Assembly (NCBI GenBank): GCA_030248195.1
Contig: JASAND010015520.1
Location: 18,943 to 82,942 of the forward strand
Direction: 5' to 3'
Origin: Trissonchulus latispiculum
Lineage: Eukaryota > Nematoda > Enoplea > Enoplida > Ironidae
DNA: 64,000 bases
Numbering within the stretch: position 1 is the first letter of the stretch; every line of letters begins with the position of its first letter. Positions 1-9,011 of this stretch are shown here, piece after piece. The notes beneath the pieces are model-generated. The model was not told the DNA's origin and made no database searches. It saw nothing but the letters and a program-made list of their open reading frames with translations. Made by a program: the position numbers and the translations under genes.

Positions 1-556
1 CCATTGCCTACGTTGCTGATATAGTAACTTTTTGGAATCCCTTACGTTGCAGTATAGGCTCCAGCTACTTTATATTTTCACCGACGCCCACGTAGCCTCC
101 ATAAGGTATTCCAGTCAAGCTGCATACTTAGGAAATGTGTACAACGGGTTTCTGCCCAACGTTGCCGAAATTTTCGCAAAACTTGTAGCACCCCGGTATA
201 CGCCGACTATATAAAATTCACACTAGACTTAGGTCCAGTCAACGGTTGCACAGGAGGCTAACACCCAAACAGATGGTCAACAACAGTACGAGGTACCCAG
301 ACGTCGGCGAGGAAACAAAACAAAACACACCCAAATCGAACTACTCCGAAATCATCAAACTGCAGAGCGGGTCGTTAAGCTTACTTTATGTTTTCGTCTT
401 AACAGACCAGGAGCAGTTATCCAATTTTTAACATCAGAAAGGAGAGAATCAGTGCAAAGAAAGGAAACGAAACTCGTAGCTGAGAAGCTATAGGATAGTC
501 GAGGAGAAAAGATAGTTGGCGCCATAAAGAAAGGAAGACAACTACTAGTCCGAATC
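1..556. other. flank of the gypsy fragment, possibly its LTR side
   Basis: This lies downstream of the integrase stop on the minus strand, where a 3' LTR would be expected. I see no second LTR or primer-binding site to prove that. Short frames on both strands here overlap the pol remnant or have no recognisable domain. Confidence 0.3.
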
Positions 557-901
557 CTAAACTTGCAAAGGCCGTAAATTTCGGGAATGTGCACAAAATG
601 TTTCGTTGCTGTCCAAATCCTGGAGGACGCACGTCGCTGGAGATAGCTTCTTCTTTACGCGGTAGGGTCCTTGCCACCTTCGGTCAAACTTCTTGTTTCT
701 GTAGAAGTTCCGAAGCAAAACTAAGTGACCAGGCATGAACTCTGGCGACCTAGCCTTAGATTTGTGGGCTCTTTCTTGCCAGTTGTGGGCCTTTCGCTGC
801 CCTCCTAGAGCTTTGGCATGCAACTGTGCTAGTCCTTGCCTAAGAAAGTCGTAGTACTCTTTAACGTCGGAGCTCGGTAGGTCGTGCCTTGGTTGATCTT
901 C
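557..901 (-). pseudogene. Ty3/gypsy integrase C-terminal fragment
   Basis: Remnant of a Ty3/gypsy-type LTR retrotransposon pol gene. The open frame runs on the minus strand from a stop at 902-904 to its natural stop at 557-559 (about 114 residues). It reads the end of an integrase: a basic helical stretch (EYYDFLRQGLAQLHAKALGG), then SPEFMPGHLVLLRN, then the GPY/F-type module (DRRWQGPYRVKKKLS) and a short tail ending RNLRPLQV. The GPY/F module is typical of gypsy integrases, where it contributes to multimerisation and target choice. The catalytic DDE core, RT and protease are absent upstream, so the copy is 5'-truncated and cannot be active. Family placement rests on the GPY module and is fairly sure; the clade is not resolved. 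Confidence 0.75.
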
Positions 902-1494
902 TCAGAAATCGTGTCATATATAAAATTGATAGGCCAATAAATGTTTTAGCAGCCTCGAATACCGCAACTGGTGAACGTAATATACGTAACAAAATCCTAA
1001 TACATCAGCAATAGTCCTTTATTGTCCAATTTATCTGTTTAATCACGCGCTAGCAACTCGCAAAAACAACCAATAATCAGTCCACCCTCTCACTCCAGCT
1101 TGTGTTCTCTCGAAGATCTCCCCTCCTCTGTCTGGGTTTTCTGGTCTACTTTTTACTAGCTTTTCATAGTAGCCGAACAAATCTCATTCTAAGCTCAAAA
1201 CTGTCTTTTACAATAATATTATATACGTACATCCTGGAAACTTTACTCGATTTGAAAGAATTTAGAAAACGCGATAAAATTGACAAAATTCGGCGTTTTT
1301 TTCAAAAAATTTGACTTCATCAAATTTTCGTCATTTATTTTCTGAACATGATTTTTATTTGGCGAACGTCAAAATAGATTTCAGCTTCAGCTGTTTTGAT
1401 TTCAGGGTGTATACTATTTTAATATGTTTGGTTTAAATTTTACTTTGTTGGCCTGTTTTTTACCCGGTTTCACTCGTTTGTAGCATAGCATTCT

Positions 1495-1497
<3 letters not shown>
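902..1497. other. AT-rich sequence without recognisable feature
   Basis: No gene. A short frame at 1102-1314 has a hydrophobic start but no start context, homology or splice signals that support it. Confidence 0.4.

Positions 1498-1585
<88 letters not shown>
1498..1585. repeat. (TA)n microsatellite
   Basis: Uninterrupted TA dinucleotides over about 88 bp. Frames reading IYIYIY across it are artefacts. Confidence 0.97.
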
Positions 1586-1588
<3 letters not shown>

Positions 1589-1932
1589 CGGTCCTGCCTT
1601 CCAACATTGCATACCGTTGCTATAACTTTCCATACTATTCGATCGAGGGGGTCTGGGAGGCCAGCGCATCCAGAAGTTATTCTTTTCATTTTGAAGAGCC
1701 AAGAAAATTTTTGAAAATTTAGACATTTTTAGGGAGAATTATAATTGCTCTCAAAAACAGAGATTTTTGACTCGTTTACTGCAAAAACTATTTACCATAA
1801 ACCATTTACCATTTACCATATTTACCATAAACATAAAGCTATTTCTGCAATAAATTTTTCCGAAAAAATCCATCCGCCACAGTTAGCACTAGCTTGATAT
1901 TATATATTTGCTTTCACAATCTCAACTGACAC

Positions 1933-2921
1933 TTAAGGTGGTGATTCCCTTTGGTCACATAAAGTTTGCACCATTATTACTCATTCATTACTTGGAGTTA
2001 AGAAGCAATTTTTATATCAAAATGTAGCTTGACATTTTCTCTTTTTAATGCATGCCACGAAACTAATGTTGCTTTTCTAAAATATTTTTAGCACATTTTA
2101 GAAGAAGTATAATTTTCCAGAATTTTTGCAGACTCATGTAAATTTTTTCGCGAGACATCAGTTATATCATTCGATACCTCCATCAAATAGCTGGGGTCGA
2201 TTTTTTATTTATTGTGAAATCGCTCTTCGTTACAGAGAAATAAGCTGAAATGTTTGCGTAACCTGGATTTTGCCTACTTTTTCCAAATCTGTCAAGCGAT
2301 TACTTTAGCTAGAAAGCAGTAATCGGGACAACTAAAAAATCGTCCCTGGGTATATTTGTGCAGAACACATTTGTTCAGTAGCAGCCCTGCAAATTGCATG
2401 GTGAATGCTCCACAATCTTTGGAAAAAATTGGTCGTGTTTTTGCAAAAACTACATTTTTTATGATAGCAGCCTACAGGATAGCAGTTGGAAGACGATCAT
2501 GCGTCGGATAATTTGTCCCTGTGAGACCTTCAGATCGGCGCCCTTAGTTTGATTTTACGACTTGCGTAGTTCAGGAAATGTTGGATTATTTGACTTCTGC
2601 AAAGATGACAAGTTTTCGACGCCAAAACAAGAAAATCGCCTATATCTCACGGTAGAGAAAAGCTAGATACTTGCTTTAAAAAGCAAAAATATGAAGCTCA
2701 ATGAGATCTTTCGAATGCATGTAGTCATAACTGTATAGCGGGTGCTAAACGTTCGGAAATTGGGAAAAACCACTCTGACCGGAAATCTCGAATTTTTGAA
2801 TCGGGATTGCGCGAAGGGTGCTGGAACCCTAAAAGAACTTATTTCGGAAAGTTTCATCAAATTTCATCATTATTTACGCCGCCAAATAACAATATGTGCC
2901 CAAAAGGAATCACCACCTTAA
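1933..2921. mobile_element. TTAA-flanked non-autonomous element, family A
   Basis: The termini are inverted copies of TTAAGGTGGTGATTCC (left at 1933, right complement ending at 2921). Counting the TTAA as a target duplication gives an element of about 989 bp. TTAA targets are characteristic of piggyBac-like and Kolobok-like DNA transposons. There is no transposase reading frame, so it is non-autonomous. A related copy with diverged ends lies at 48770-50136. Confidence 0.75.
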
Positions 2922-3658
2922 GCAGAGCTGAATAGTTAATACAACCATATTATTTAAGGTTATTCGTGCACTTTTCAAAAAATAATAGGTCAAATTTAGC
3001 AATTTTGCGGGAGGACAAGCTAGGCTTCAACATCTAGTTAGCTCACATTCGTTTGAAATTTCTAAAAGTAAAATAATAATTTTTAGAATAACGATTTTGG
3101 CGGAAGCAGTAAAGTTGTCTCAAAAGTGTGTAACATGTTTCAATTTCTGAGAAAATTCTGTACCATTTATCCAATTAGAATCTAGAAAACCAAATAAAAT
3201 GACAAAAATTAAGAAAGGACATAAGAAGAGATCAAAGAATTTGAAAATCGGCCTTATCGTGAAGAAAGTAGAAAGAACTAAAAGAAATTCAAGATTCGTA
3301 GGTAAAACTTGAAATTTGTTTTTAAGATTTAAACTGAAATTTATTAAATTTACACCAAAAAACAAAAAATTTCTCTGACTTTCTCATTTTCCCGGTTTTT
3401 CCCGGTGTTTCACGATTTCCCTGATATTCCCGGTTTTTCCCGGTCTCATGAACCCTGAAAATTTTTGTCTTTTAACGCTTTTTTCCGCCAAAACAAGGCT
3501 TGTTTTGATAGTTTTAGGCGTTTATACACGGTTTCAAAGCGATTTGAAGTCAAAATTTGAGAAAATTTTTCAAAAAAGACCATTTTCGGCAAAATTTAGC
3601 TACTTTTTGGCTCCAAAAAGGGCCGGGGGGTTGGGTGGTGGTAACAGAAAATTGGTGG
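2922..3658. other. repeat-like AT-rich sequence with a CCCGG-TTTTT stretch
   Basis: No gene. At 3390-3457 is a run of TTCCCGGTTTTTCCCGG motifs ending CATGAACCCTG. That matches the terminus of the element at 29432-31632, so this is probably one end of a related, otherwise unrecognised copy. Confidence 0.45.
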
Positions 3659-3666
3659 AGGGTAAG

Positions 3667-4084
3667 CATAGGAGTGTTAGGGGGGGGGCCCTCCCCCCCA
3701 AATGGAGGGGTCGCAGACCCTCCCCCCCTAAAAAATTTTTTCTACCCCTCCCCCCAAATCGTCCTTCGGCCGACCCCCCCCCTAAAAATTTTAAACCCCC
3801 TACCTGAATTTTTTAGCTAAAAATTCGAAAATTTTCAAAAAATTAGCTTAAAATTGCTAAAATTCGCCTTATTACCTTAAAAATCGCTTAAAATTGCTGA
3901 AAATCGAGAAAAATTTTCAGTTTTTTAGCGAAAAACCGATTTTTCGCCGACCCCCCCTCAAAAATTTTCCTTACCCCTCCCCCCAAATCGACTTTTTCTC
4001 GACCCCCCCTCCCCCTTTTTGCCAAACCCCCACCCTACTTTTTTCAAACCCCCACCCCCACTTTTTTCGCCAGCCACACCTATG
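3667..4084. mobile_element. hAT-type MITE, CATAGGTGTG family, copy 1
   Basis: The ends are CATAGGAGTGTTAGG on the left and the complement CACACCTATG on the right. They are flanked by the exact 8-bp duplication AGGGTAAG (3659-3666 and 4085-4092). An 8-bp target duplication is the hallmark of hAT transposons. The interior is AT-rich with C-runs and has no transposase. Sister copies lie at 7206-7701 and 58130-58351. Confidence 0.8.
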
Positions 4085-4346
4085 AGGGTAAGTCAAAAAT
4101 TTGGCACTTATTAGTGCCAATTCGGCACTTATTTAATGGGGGGAGGGGTTCGCCTTGGTCCCCCTTCCTTATGGTTCGAAAACTTTTTTGTCTCCGATTT
4201 GGCTGAGAAGTTGCCCCAAGGCATAGTTTCCTTTGGTTGGGCGGGGGGTACTCCTCCCAAAACTTTCGACCAACTTTACCCCCTCCCAGATTTTTTACTT
4301 TCCCTCCCCCCACTTTTGGTTGCCCCCCCAGCACTTTTTGGGGTCA
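4085..4346. other. G/C-run sequence, truncated repeat
   Basis: Low-complexity sequence with C- and G-runs, resembling interiors of the C-rich MITEs nearby. No gene. Confidence 0.35.
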
Positions 4347-4350
4347 AAAA

Positions 4351-4417
4351 GTGTAGTGTTTTGAATATAGATTTGCTACAGTACTGTGATTTGATCTGCT
4401 ATAGTGAAGTTATAGCG
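4351..4417 (+). repeat. LTR-like direct repeat, left copy
   Basis: About 66 bp beginning GTGTAGTGTTTTGAATATAG are repeated almost identically at 4974-5038. The two copies bracket the integrase fragment, so they are probably pieces of the same LTR. Confidence 0.6.
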
Positions 4418-4435
4418 TTATAGCTATAGTTATAG

Positions 4436-4936
4436 CGACACTCTGCTACTTCAAAATCACCCGCCGAAGCTCTGCAAGGTAGACAACTTCGAACAAGGCT
4501 ATCGGCTATGAAAGAATCAAGAGCTACTATACCTTTTCAGGTAACTGGAAGTCGTTTCTCAGTTGGGGACAATGTATGGGTTCGTGACTATGGCATTTCG
4601 AATAAATGGGTGAAAGGGGTTATCGTGAGAAGTGTGGGCTCCCGCCTGTTTATGGTTAAGGTTGACAAAGGTATATGGAAGCGCCATCAAAACCAGCTGC
4701 GCAAACGAGGCACAGCTGCTGGTGGTGGGTCCGGTCTTGGGACAACATCGTCTGATGACGACGTGTTGTGGGATGCTTTTTCCGGTGATTTGGGTTTGAA
4801 TTTGGGAGTTGCTCCGAATGCCCCTGGCCGCCCAAATACTCCGCCGGAAGCGCCAGCTGCTCGCCCTGTGCGAGTGCGTAGACGGCCCTTGACTTTTGTA
4901 CCTGGTTCTGACCGCGGGTTCTTCCGTCCGGAGTAA
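4436..4936 (+). pseudogene. Ty3/gypsy pol C-terminus (integrase tail)
   Basis: The open frame enters from an upstream stop at 4433, and coding resemblance begins at HSATSKSPAEALQGRQLRTR. It continues through FSVGDNVWVRDYG, KWVKGVIV and WKRHQNQLRKRG to a basic C-terminus (ARPVRVRRRP) and a stop ending at 4936. This order (SPAE motif, VGD-VWVRDYG beta-barrel, RH-NQLR, then a basic tail) is the end of pol in gypsy elements of the kind often annotated as K02A2.6-like. RT, RNase H and the integrase core are missing. The fragment abuts a partial LTR on both sides, which looks like an internally deleted retroelement rather than a host gene. Confidence 0.75.
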
Positions 4937-4973
4937 AGAACGAAGAAAACATTTTTAAAAGAAGGGAAAAGTT

Positions 4974-5038
4974 GTAGTGTTTTGAATATAGATTTGCTAC
5001 AGTACTGTGATTTGATCTGCTATAGTGAAGTTATAGCG
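4974..5038 (+). repeat. LTR-like direct repeat, right copy
   Basis: Nearly identical to 4351-4417. It follows the pol stop by about 37 bp, as a 3' LTR would, but is cut off at its 3' side. Confidence 0.6.
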
Positions 5039-5170
5039 TGTCCGTGATAACAGCTAGTTTCTAATAAGAGGAAACTTAACAAAAAGTTAGCTAAATTTTG
5101 CCAAAAATGGTCTTTTGAAAATGTTTTCTTAAATTTTGGCTTAAAATTAGAGATGCACCGGGGCCGGGAC

Positions 5171-6681
5171 CAGTGGCGGATCCAGGATTTTGAAAAGGGG
5201 GGGCCCGCTGAAAAATTTTTCTGGGGGGGTAACCAAATTTTTGCTGGGGGATGGTGGTAAAAATTTGCTTTTTCCAGGAACAAAATATGTTTACAAGAAG
5301 ATATTGTGTATGGAAAAGTTAGTTCACTTGCCAATTGGAAAACAACTGTATCCCGTGAGTGAAGCAAAGCATGGAGAATTGATATGCACACGAAGCACAC
5401 GGGGGGTCTGGGGGGCGGAGCCCCCCACAAGTTGAAGGATTTTTTGAAATTGGAAAAAAATCCGTCATGCAAACTTTTGAAAAGATAAAATGGAGATGTA
5501 CATGTGCATATATATATATATATATAGTAACTTACGAAGTGAAAAATTTGCACTAAAATAGTATAAGTATATATACGACAAGGAATGGTGGCAATAAAGA
5601 GGACAAACTACAAGGGCAACAAAGACAATGTACGAAACGGGGGCTCTGGGGGGCTCCGCCCCCCAGAAGTTGAAGAATTTTTTGAAATCGTGGAAAATTC
5701 AGCAATTCAAATGTTTCAAAAGTTAGTTAAGATAAGATGAGTTATTGAGTTGTATAATCGATCAGTGGAAAACCAAAACAGGAATTGGATGCTTTTCAGA
5801 ATTTTTCACTTCCACGATTTATTCTAGAACACTTTCAGAAGCTGCCAATTATCAATCTTGCATTGCCCATTTATATATACGTATATATACGTTATGAAAG
5901 CAAAATAAAAATTGTATATATATATATATAATAGGGATGCACCGGGGCCTGGCCCCGGCACCGGGGCCAGGCCCCGGCCCCGGCCCCGGTGGTCAGGCCC
6001 CGGTACCGACCGGGGCCAAAAATTAGCAAAATTTTGTAAATTTTTTACATTTATTGACAAAAATTTTGAATATTCTAAAGTCAAAAAGTGTTACAAATCG
6101 TTTGTTTTCTCGCTGATATGAATGAAAACAACGATAGTAACGTTTGTATATCAAAAATTATTGCAAAATTTAAATTTTCAAGAAAATTTTTGAAAATTTT
6201 CGATTTGGATTTTGGACCCCCAATTTCTAGGCCCCGGCCCCGGTACCGGGGCCAAGGTGGCTCCGGCCCCGGCCCCGGCCGGGGCCACAATGAGGTCCCG
6301 CCCCCGGCCCCGGTAGTGGCGGCCCCGGTGCATCTCTAATATATAAATATAAGCCGGTATATAGTCATGAAATAAACTGAAAGCGTTCGGTACAATTAAT
6401 TATATACTTACAAAACAAGAAAGGAAACAAAATAGAAGACACTTTAAGAGACAGAAGTTCTGTCACAGAATTAAGTACGTAATAAAGCAGCACGGAAGTA
6501 CAAGTGCGCCGCAGGCGAAAGTTTTTTAAAAATTTGTGGAATTTATTAAAATTATGCTTAATTTTCACTCGAAATATGCATTATAAACAGCTGACAAAAT
6601 TTTCTGGGGGGGCCCTGAATGTCAAAGGAGGGGGCCCAAATCGCAAAGGGGGGCCCCGGGCCCCCCCTGGATCCGCCACTG
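5171..6681. mobile_element. hAT element with CAGTGGCGGATCC termini
   Basis: The terminal inverted repeats CAGTGGCGGATCCAGG and CCTGGATCCGCCACTG are flanked by the exact 8-bp duplication GCCGGGAC (5163-5170 and 6682-6689). The terminal sequence and duplication length both indicate hAT. Inside are two copies of a G-run/C-run motif near 5401 and 5641, and a complete younger MITE at 5932-6338. No transposase frame is seen. Confidence 0.85.
5932..6338. mobile_element. GATGCACCGGGG hAT MITE, inner copy
   Basis: Intact 407-bp copy, TAGGGATGCACCGGGGCC to its complement, flanked by the 8-bp duplication ATATATAA (5924-5931 and 6339-6346). It is the youngest layer of a three-level nest. Confidence 0.88.
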
Positions 6682-7205
6682 GCCGGGACCTCATCTTGAC
6701 CACGGCAGGGGCCGGGACCTAGAAATTGGGGGTCCAAATAGAAAATTTTCAAACCTTTTCTTAAAAATTCAAATTATGCAATAATTTCTGGTATACTAAC
6801 GTTACTATTGTTGTTTTCATTCAAATCGGTGAGATAACAACGGATTTGTAGTAGTTTTTGACTTTTGAAATTAAAAATTTTGGTCAAAAAATGACAAAAA
6901 TTTACAAAATTTCGCTAATTTTTGGCCCCGGTCAGGACCGGGCCTGACCACGGGGGCCGGGGCCTGACACGCGGTGCATGCGGTGGCCAGGCCCCGGTGC
7001 ATCCCTACTTAAAATAGCTTTAAAACCGTGTAAAAAATGCTTAAAAACTAAAAACAGGCCTTGTTTTGACGAAAAAAGCGTTAAACTACGTACAGATAAT
7101 TTTACATTTTAAGGCCATTTTTTGGATTTCCCGAGGTCCGTATTTCCCCCAAAGGCCAAAACTACTTTTTCCAACCCCCTCCCCATTTTTTGCCAGACCC
7201 AAAGG

Positions 7206-7701
7206 CATAGGTGTAACGGAGATTTGGGGTGGGGGAGGCCCCCTCTGGAGACCCCCCAACCCCCCCCAGGACCCCCAACCCTCCCCCAAAAAATTTTTCA
7301 TTTTTTATGCCAAAAATCGCATTTTCAGCCGTTTATAATGATAAAGAACATCTAGCCATAAAGTAATTTTAACATAAGACAGTGGTTTTAAACTCAAAAA
7401 CTTGATTGCCAACATGTTTCCAAGTCCAAAATAAGGTCAATATCGAGTCATAAGATCCATAATACAGTTAAAAACGTGCATTTCTCATAATAATAAACAG
7501 TTTAAGCCAAAAATTTGGGCATTTTTGAAAATTTTTTCCAAATTTACCCTAAAAATACCCAAATTTTGGCCATTTTCGCGCCTTCGGGGCGACTACCCCG
7601 CCCCCCCCCCCCCCAGTTGTGGGGGGACGTCCCCCCCAAAAAGTTTGGGGGAGGGTTGAAAAGAGGCTTGGGGGGGGCTACCCTCCCACCTTACACCTAT
7701 G
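7206..7701. mobile_element. hAT-type MITE, CATAGGTGTG family, copy 2
   Basis: CATAGGTGTAA and its complement at the ends. The flanking 8-mers are CCCAAAGG and CCCACAGG (7 of 8 match). The interior is rich in C- and G-runs. It abuts the TTTACCA-rich repeat that begins just downstream. Confidence 0.7.
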
Positions 7702-8160
7702 CCCACAGGGAGAACTTATCCTCGATAAATTGTTGTAAAATATATACGTATATAAATGGTAAAAATGCCGCAAATCTGTAGTAAATCGCGATCGAGTGTT
7801 TATGGCATTTTTACCATAATTTTCCCTGCGCAAGGTACCATGCATTTACCACAAAGGTTCCAGGAGTTTATCATAAATTTGCGAAATTTACCACGACTCT
7901 ACCATATAAAATCCCGTTTTTACAACAGTTTAACGATGACACTTACTATGATTACTCTTCGTTTTTACTGTTTGTTTATAGCATTTTTACCACGGTTTTA
8001 CTATGACAACACTCATCGGAAAACGTAGTAAAAACGTTCTAAACGAGGTAAGCATGGGATAGTAAACATTCTGCCACTAATTTACCACGCTTTTACTTTT
8101 GTTTTCGGACGTGGTAAAACACGGTTTTACCACGTTTATACTACAATTTTACATCAAAAC
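7702..8160. repeat. TTTACCA-rich dispersed repeat, copy 1
   Basis: Begins near CACAGGGAGAACTT and is dense in TTTACCA/TGGTAAA words in both orientations, with a shared middle (CAAAATCCCGTTTTT-like). A diverged second copy lies at about 57632-58060. No coding potential. Confidence 0.55.
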
Positions 8161-8475
8161 CAGGGGTACACTTAGGGGGGGGGGCGGCCGCCCCCCCCCG
8201 TCGGGATTCGAAGGTAGGAAAAATTAAGGAGAGAAAGAGGAAAAAGGAAAAAAACCAAAAAATTTCGCGCCGTCTGCGCGAATTTTCCAGTTTTTAACGG
8301 CATATTTATTGCATTTAGCATTTATGAAGAAAAAGCTTGGAATGCATCCGACTTTTCGGAGAAAATTACCATTTTTGCCTAAAAATGACAAGAATTTAAA
8401 AAAATTTTCTCAGTTCTTCAGTATGAAAAGAATTAAAGATTCGAAGACCGATTTTATTGCAAAAACAAAAAATTG

Positions 8476-8550
<75 letters not shown>

Positions 8551-8810
8551 TCCCCCCCAGACCCCCCGGTAGATGAACGACTATTTCGAAATCTTGTGCA
8601 CCTGGCGAATGCAAAAACTTTTTGAGACTCAACTACCCTCTTCTAAATCCCGGGTGCGCCCTTGGTCGGCGCAAAATTTATTCGATTTTTGTTTAATTTA
8701 CGCTTATTTTTGAATTTTAAACCTGGTTTTGAAACATTTTGCCCCCAGACCCCCCAAATTTTTATGAGGTCCGCCCCCCCCCCTGAAAAAATTTCCTATG
8801 TGCGCCGCCG
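8161..8810. mobile_element. C-rich MITE-like element with poly-C tract
   Basis: Left end CAGGGGTACACTTAGG followed by a GGCGGCCGCC palindrome; right end CCTATGTGCGCCGCCG. The ends resemble the CAGTGGCGCACATAGG family at 23486-23800. I find no matching target duplication, so the boundaries are tentative. Confidence 0.45.
8480..8548. repeat. (C)69 homopolymer
   Basis: An uninterrupted run of about 69 cytosines. Its exact length is likely to be unreliable in any assembly. Confidence 0.9.
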
Positions 8811-8960
8811 GTAGCCAGGTCACTCAGTCTGACAGCCCAACCATTCTGGTCAAAACAATTTTGACTGCTTTAGTTACATTTTTTAGTTTAGCTTCTGACC
8901 TAATTATTATCACGCATAAGAAGACTTAACTTTTGATTTCCGTATTATACAGATTTCAAG
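8811..8960 (+). promoter_or_regulatory. putative SNRPB promoter/5' UTR
   Basis: Non-repetitive sequence between a C-rich element and the proposed SNRPB start codon. No TATA box in a convincing position. Assigned only by position. Confidence 0.3.
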
Positions 8961-8963
8961 ATG
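8961..8963 (+). CDS. SNRPB: SNRPB exon 1 coding part (start codon only, proposed)
   Basis: ATG followed directly by a strong donor (ATG|GTAAGT). Exon 2 begins with the codon for residue 2 (T in the family's usual M-T-x-x-K start), so exon 1 must end exactly after an ATG. This is the only such site with a consensus donor that I found upstream. The intron starts in a TA microsatellite. Confidence 0.55.
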
Positions 8964-8967
8964 GTAA

Positions 8968-9011
<44 letters not shown>

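Larger units (their letters stand above)
5148..7007. mobile_element. GATGCACCGGGG hAT MITE, outer copy, interrupted
   Basis: The ends TAGAGATGCACCGGGGCC and its complement lie at 5148 and 7007. They are flanked by the exact 8-bp duplication CTTAAAAT (5140-5147 and 7008-7015). The copy was later split by a larger hAT element (5171-6681). The remaining interior has blocks of GGCCCCGG around an AT-rich core shared with the copies at 5932, 15269 and 19537. Confidence 0.85.

Noticed and set aside
417..677. 86-codon minus-strand frame with a hydrophobic stretch beyond pol
   Set aside because: Out of frame with and overlapping the integrase fragment; no evidence that it is an expressed downstream ORF.
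1102..1314. 70-codon frame with a hydrophobic start
   Set aside because: AT-rich sequence, no homology, no splice or polyadenylation support.
4656..4952. 98-codon minus-strand frame
   Set aside because: Antisense shadow of the gypsy integrase tail.
8309..8632. Poly-Pro / poly-Gly frames
   Set aside because: Translation of the cytosine homopolymer.
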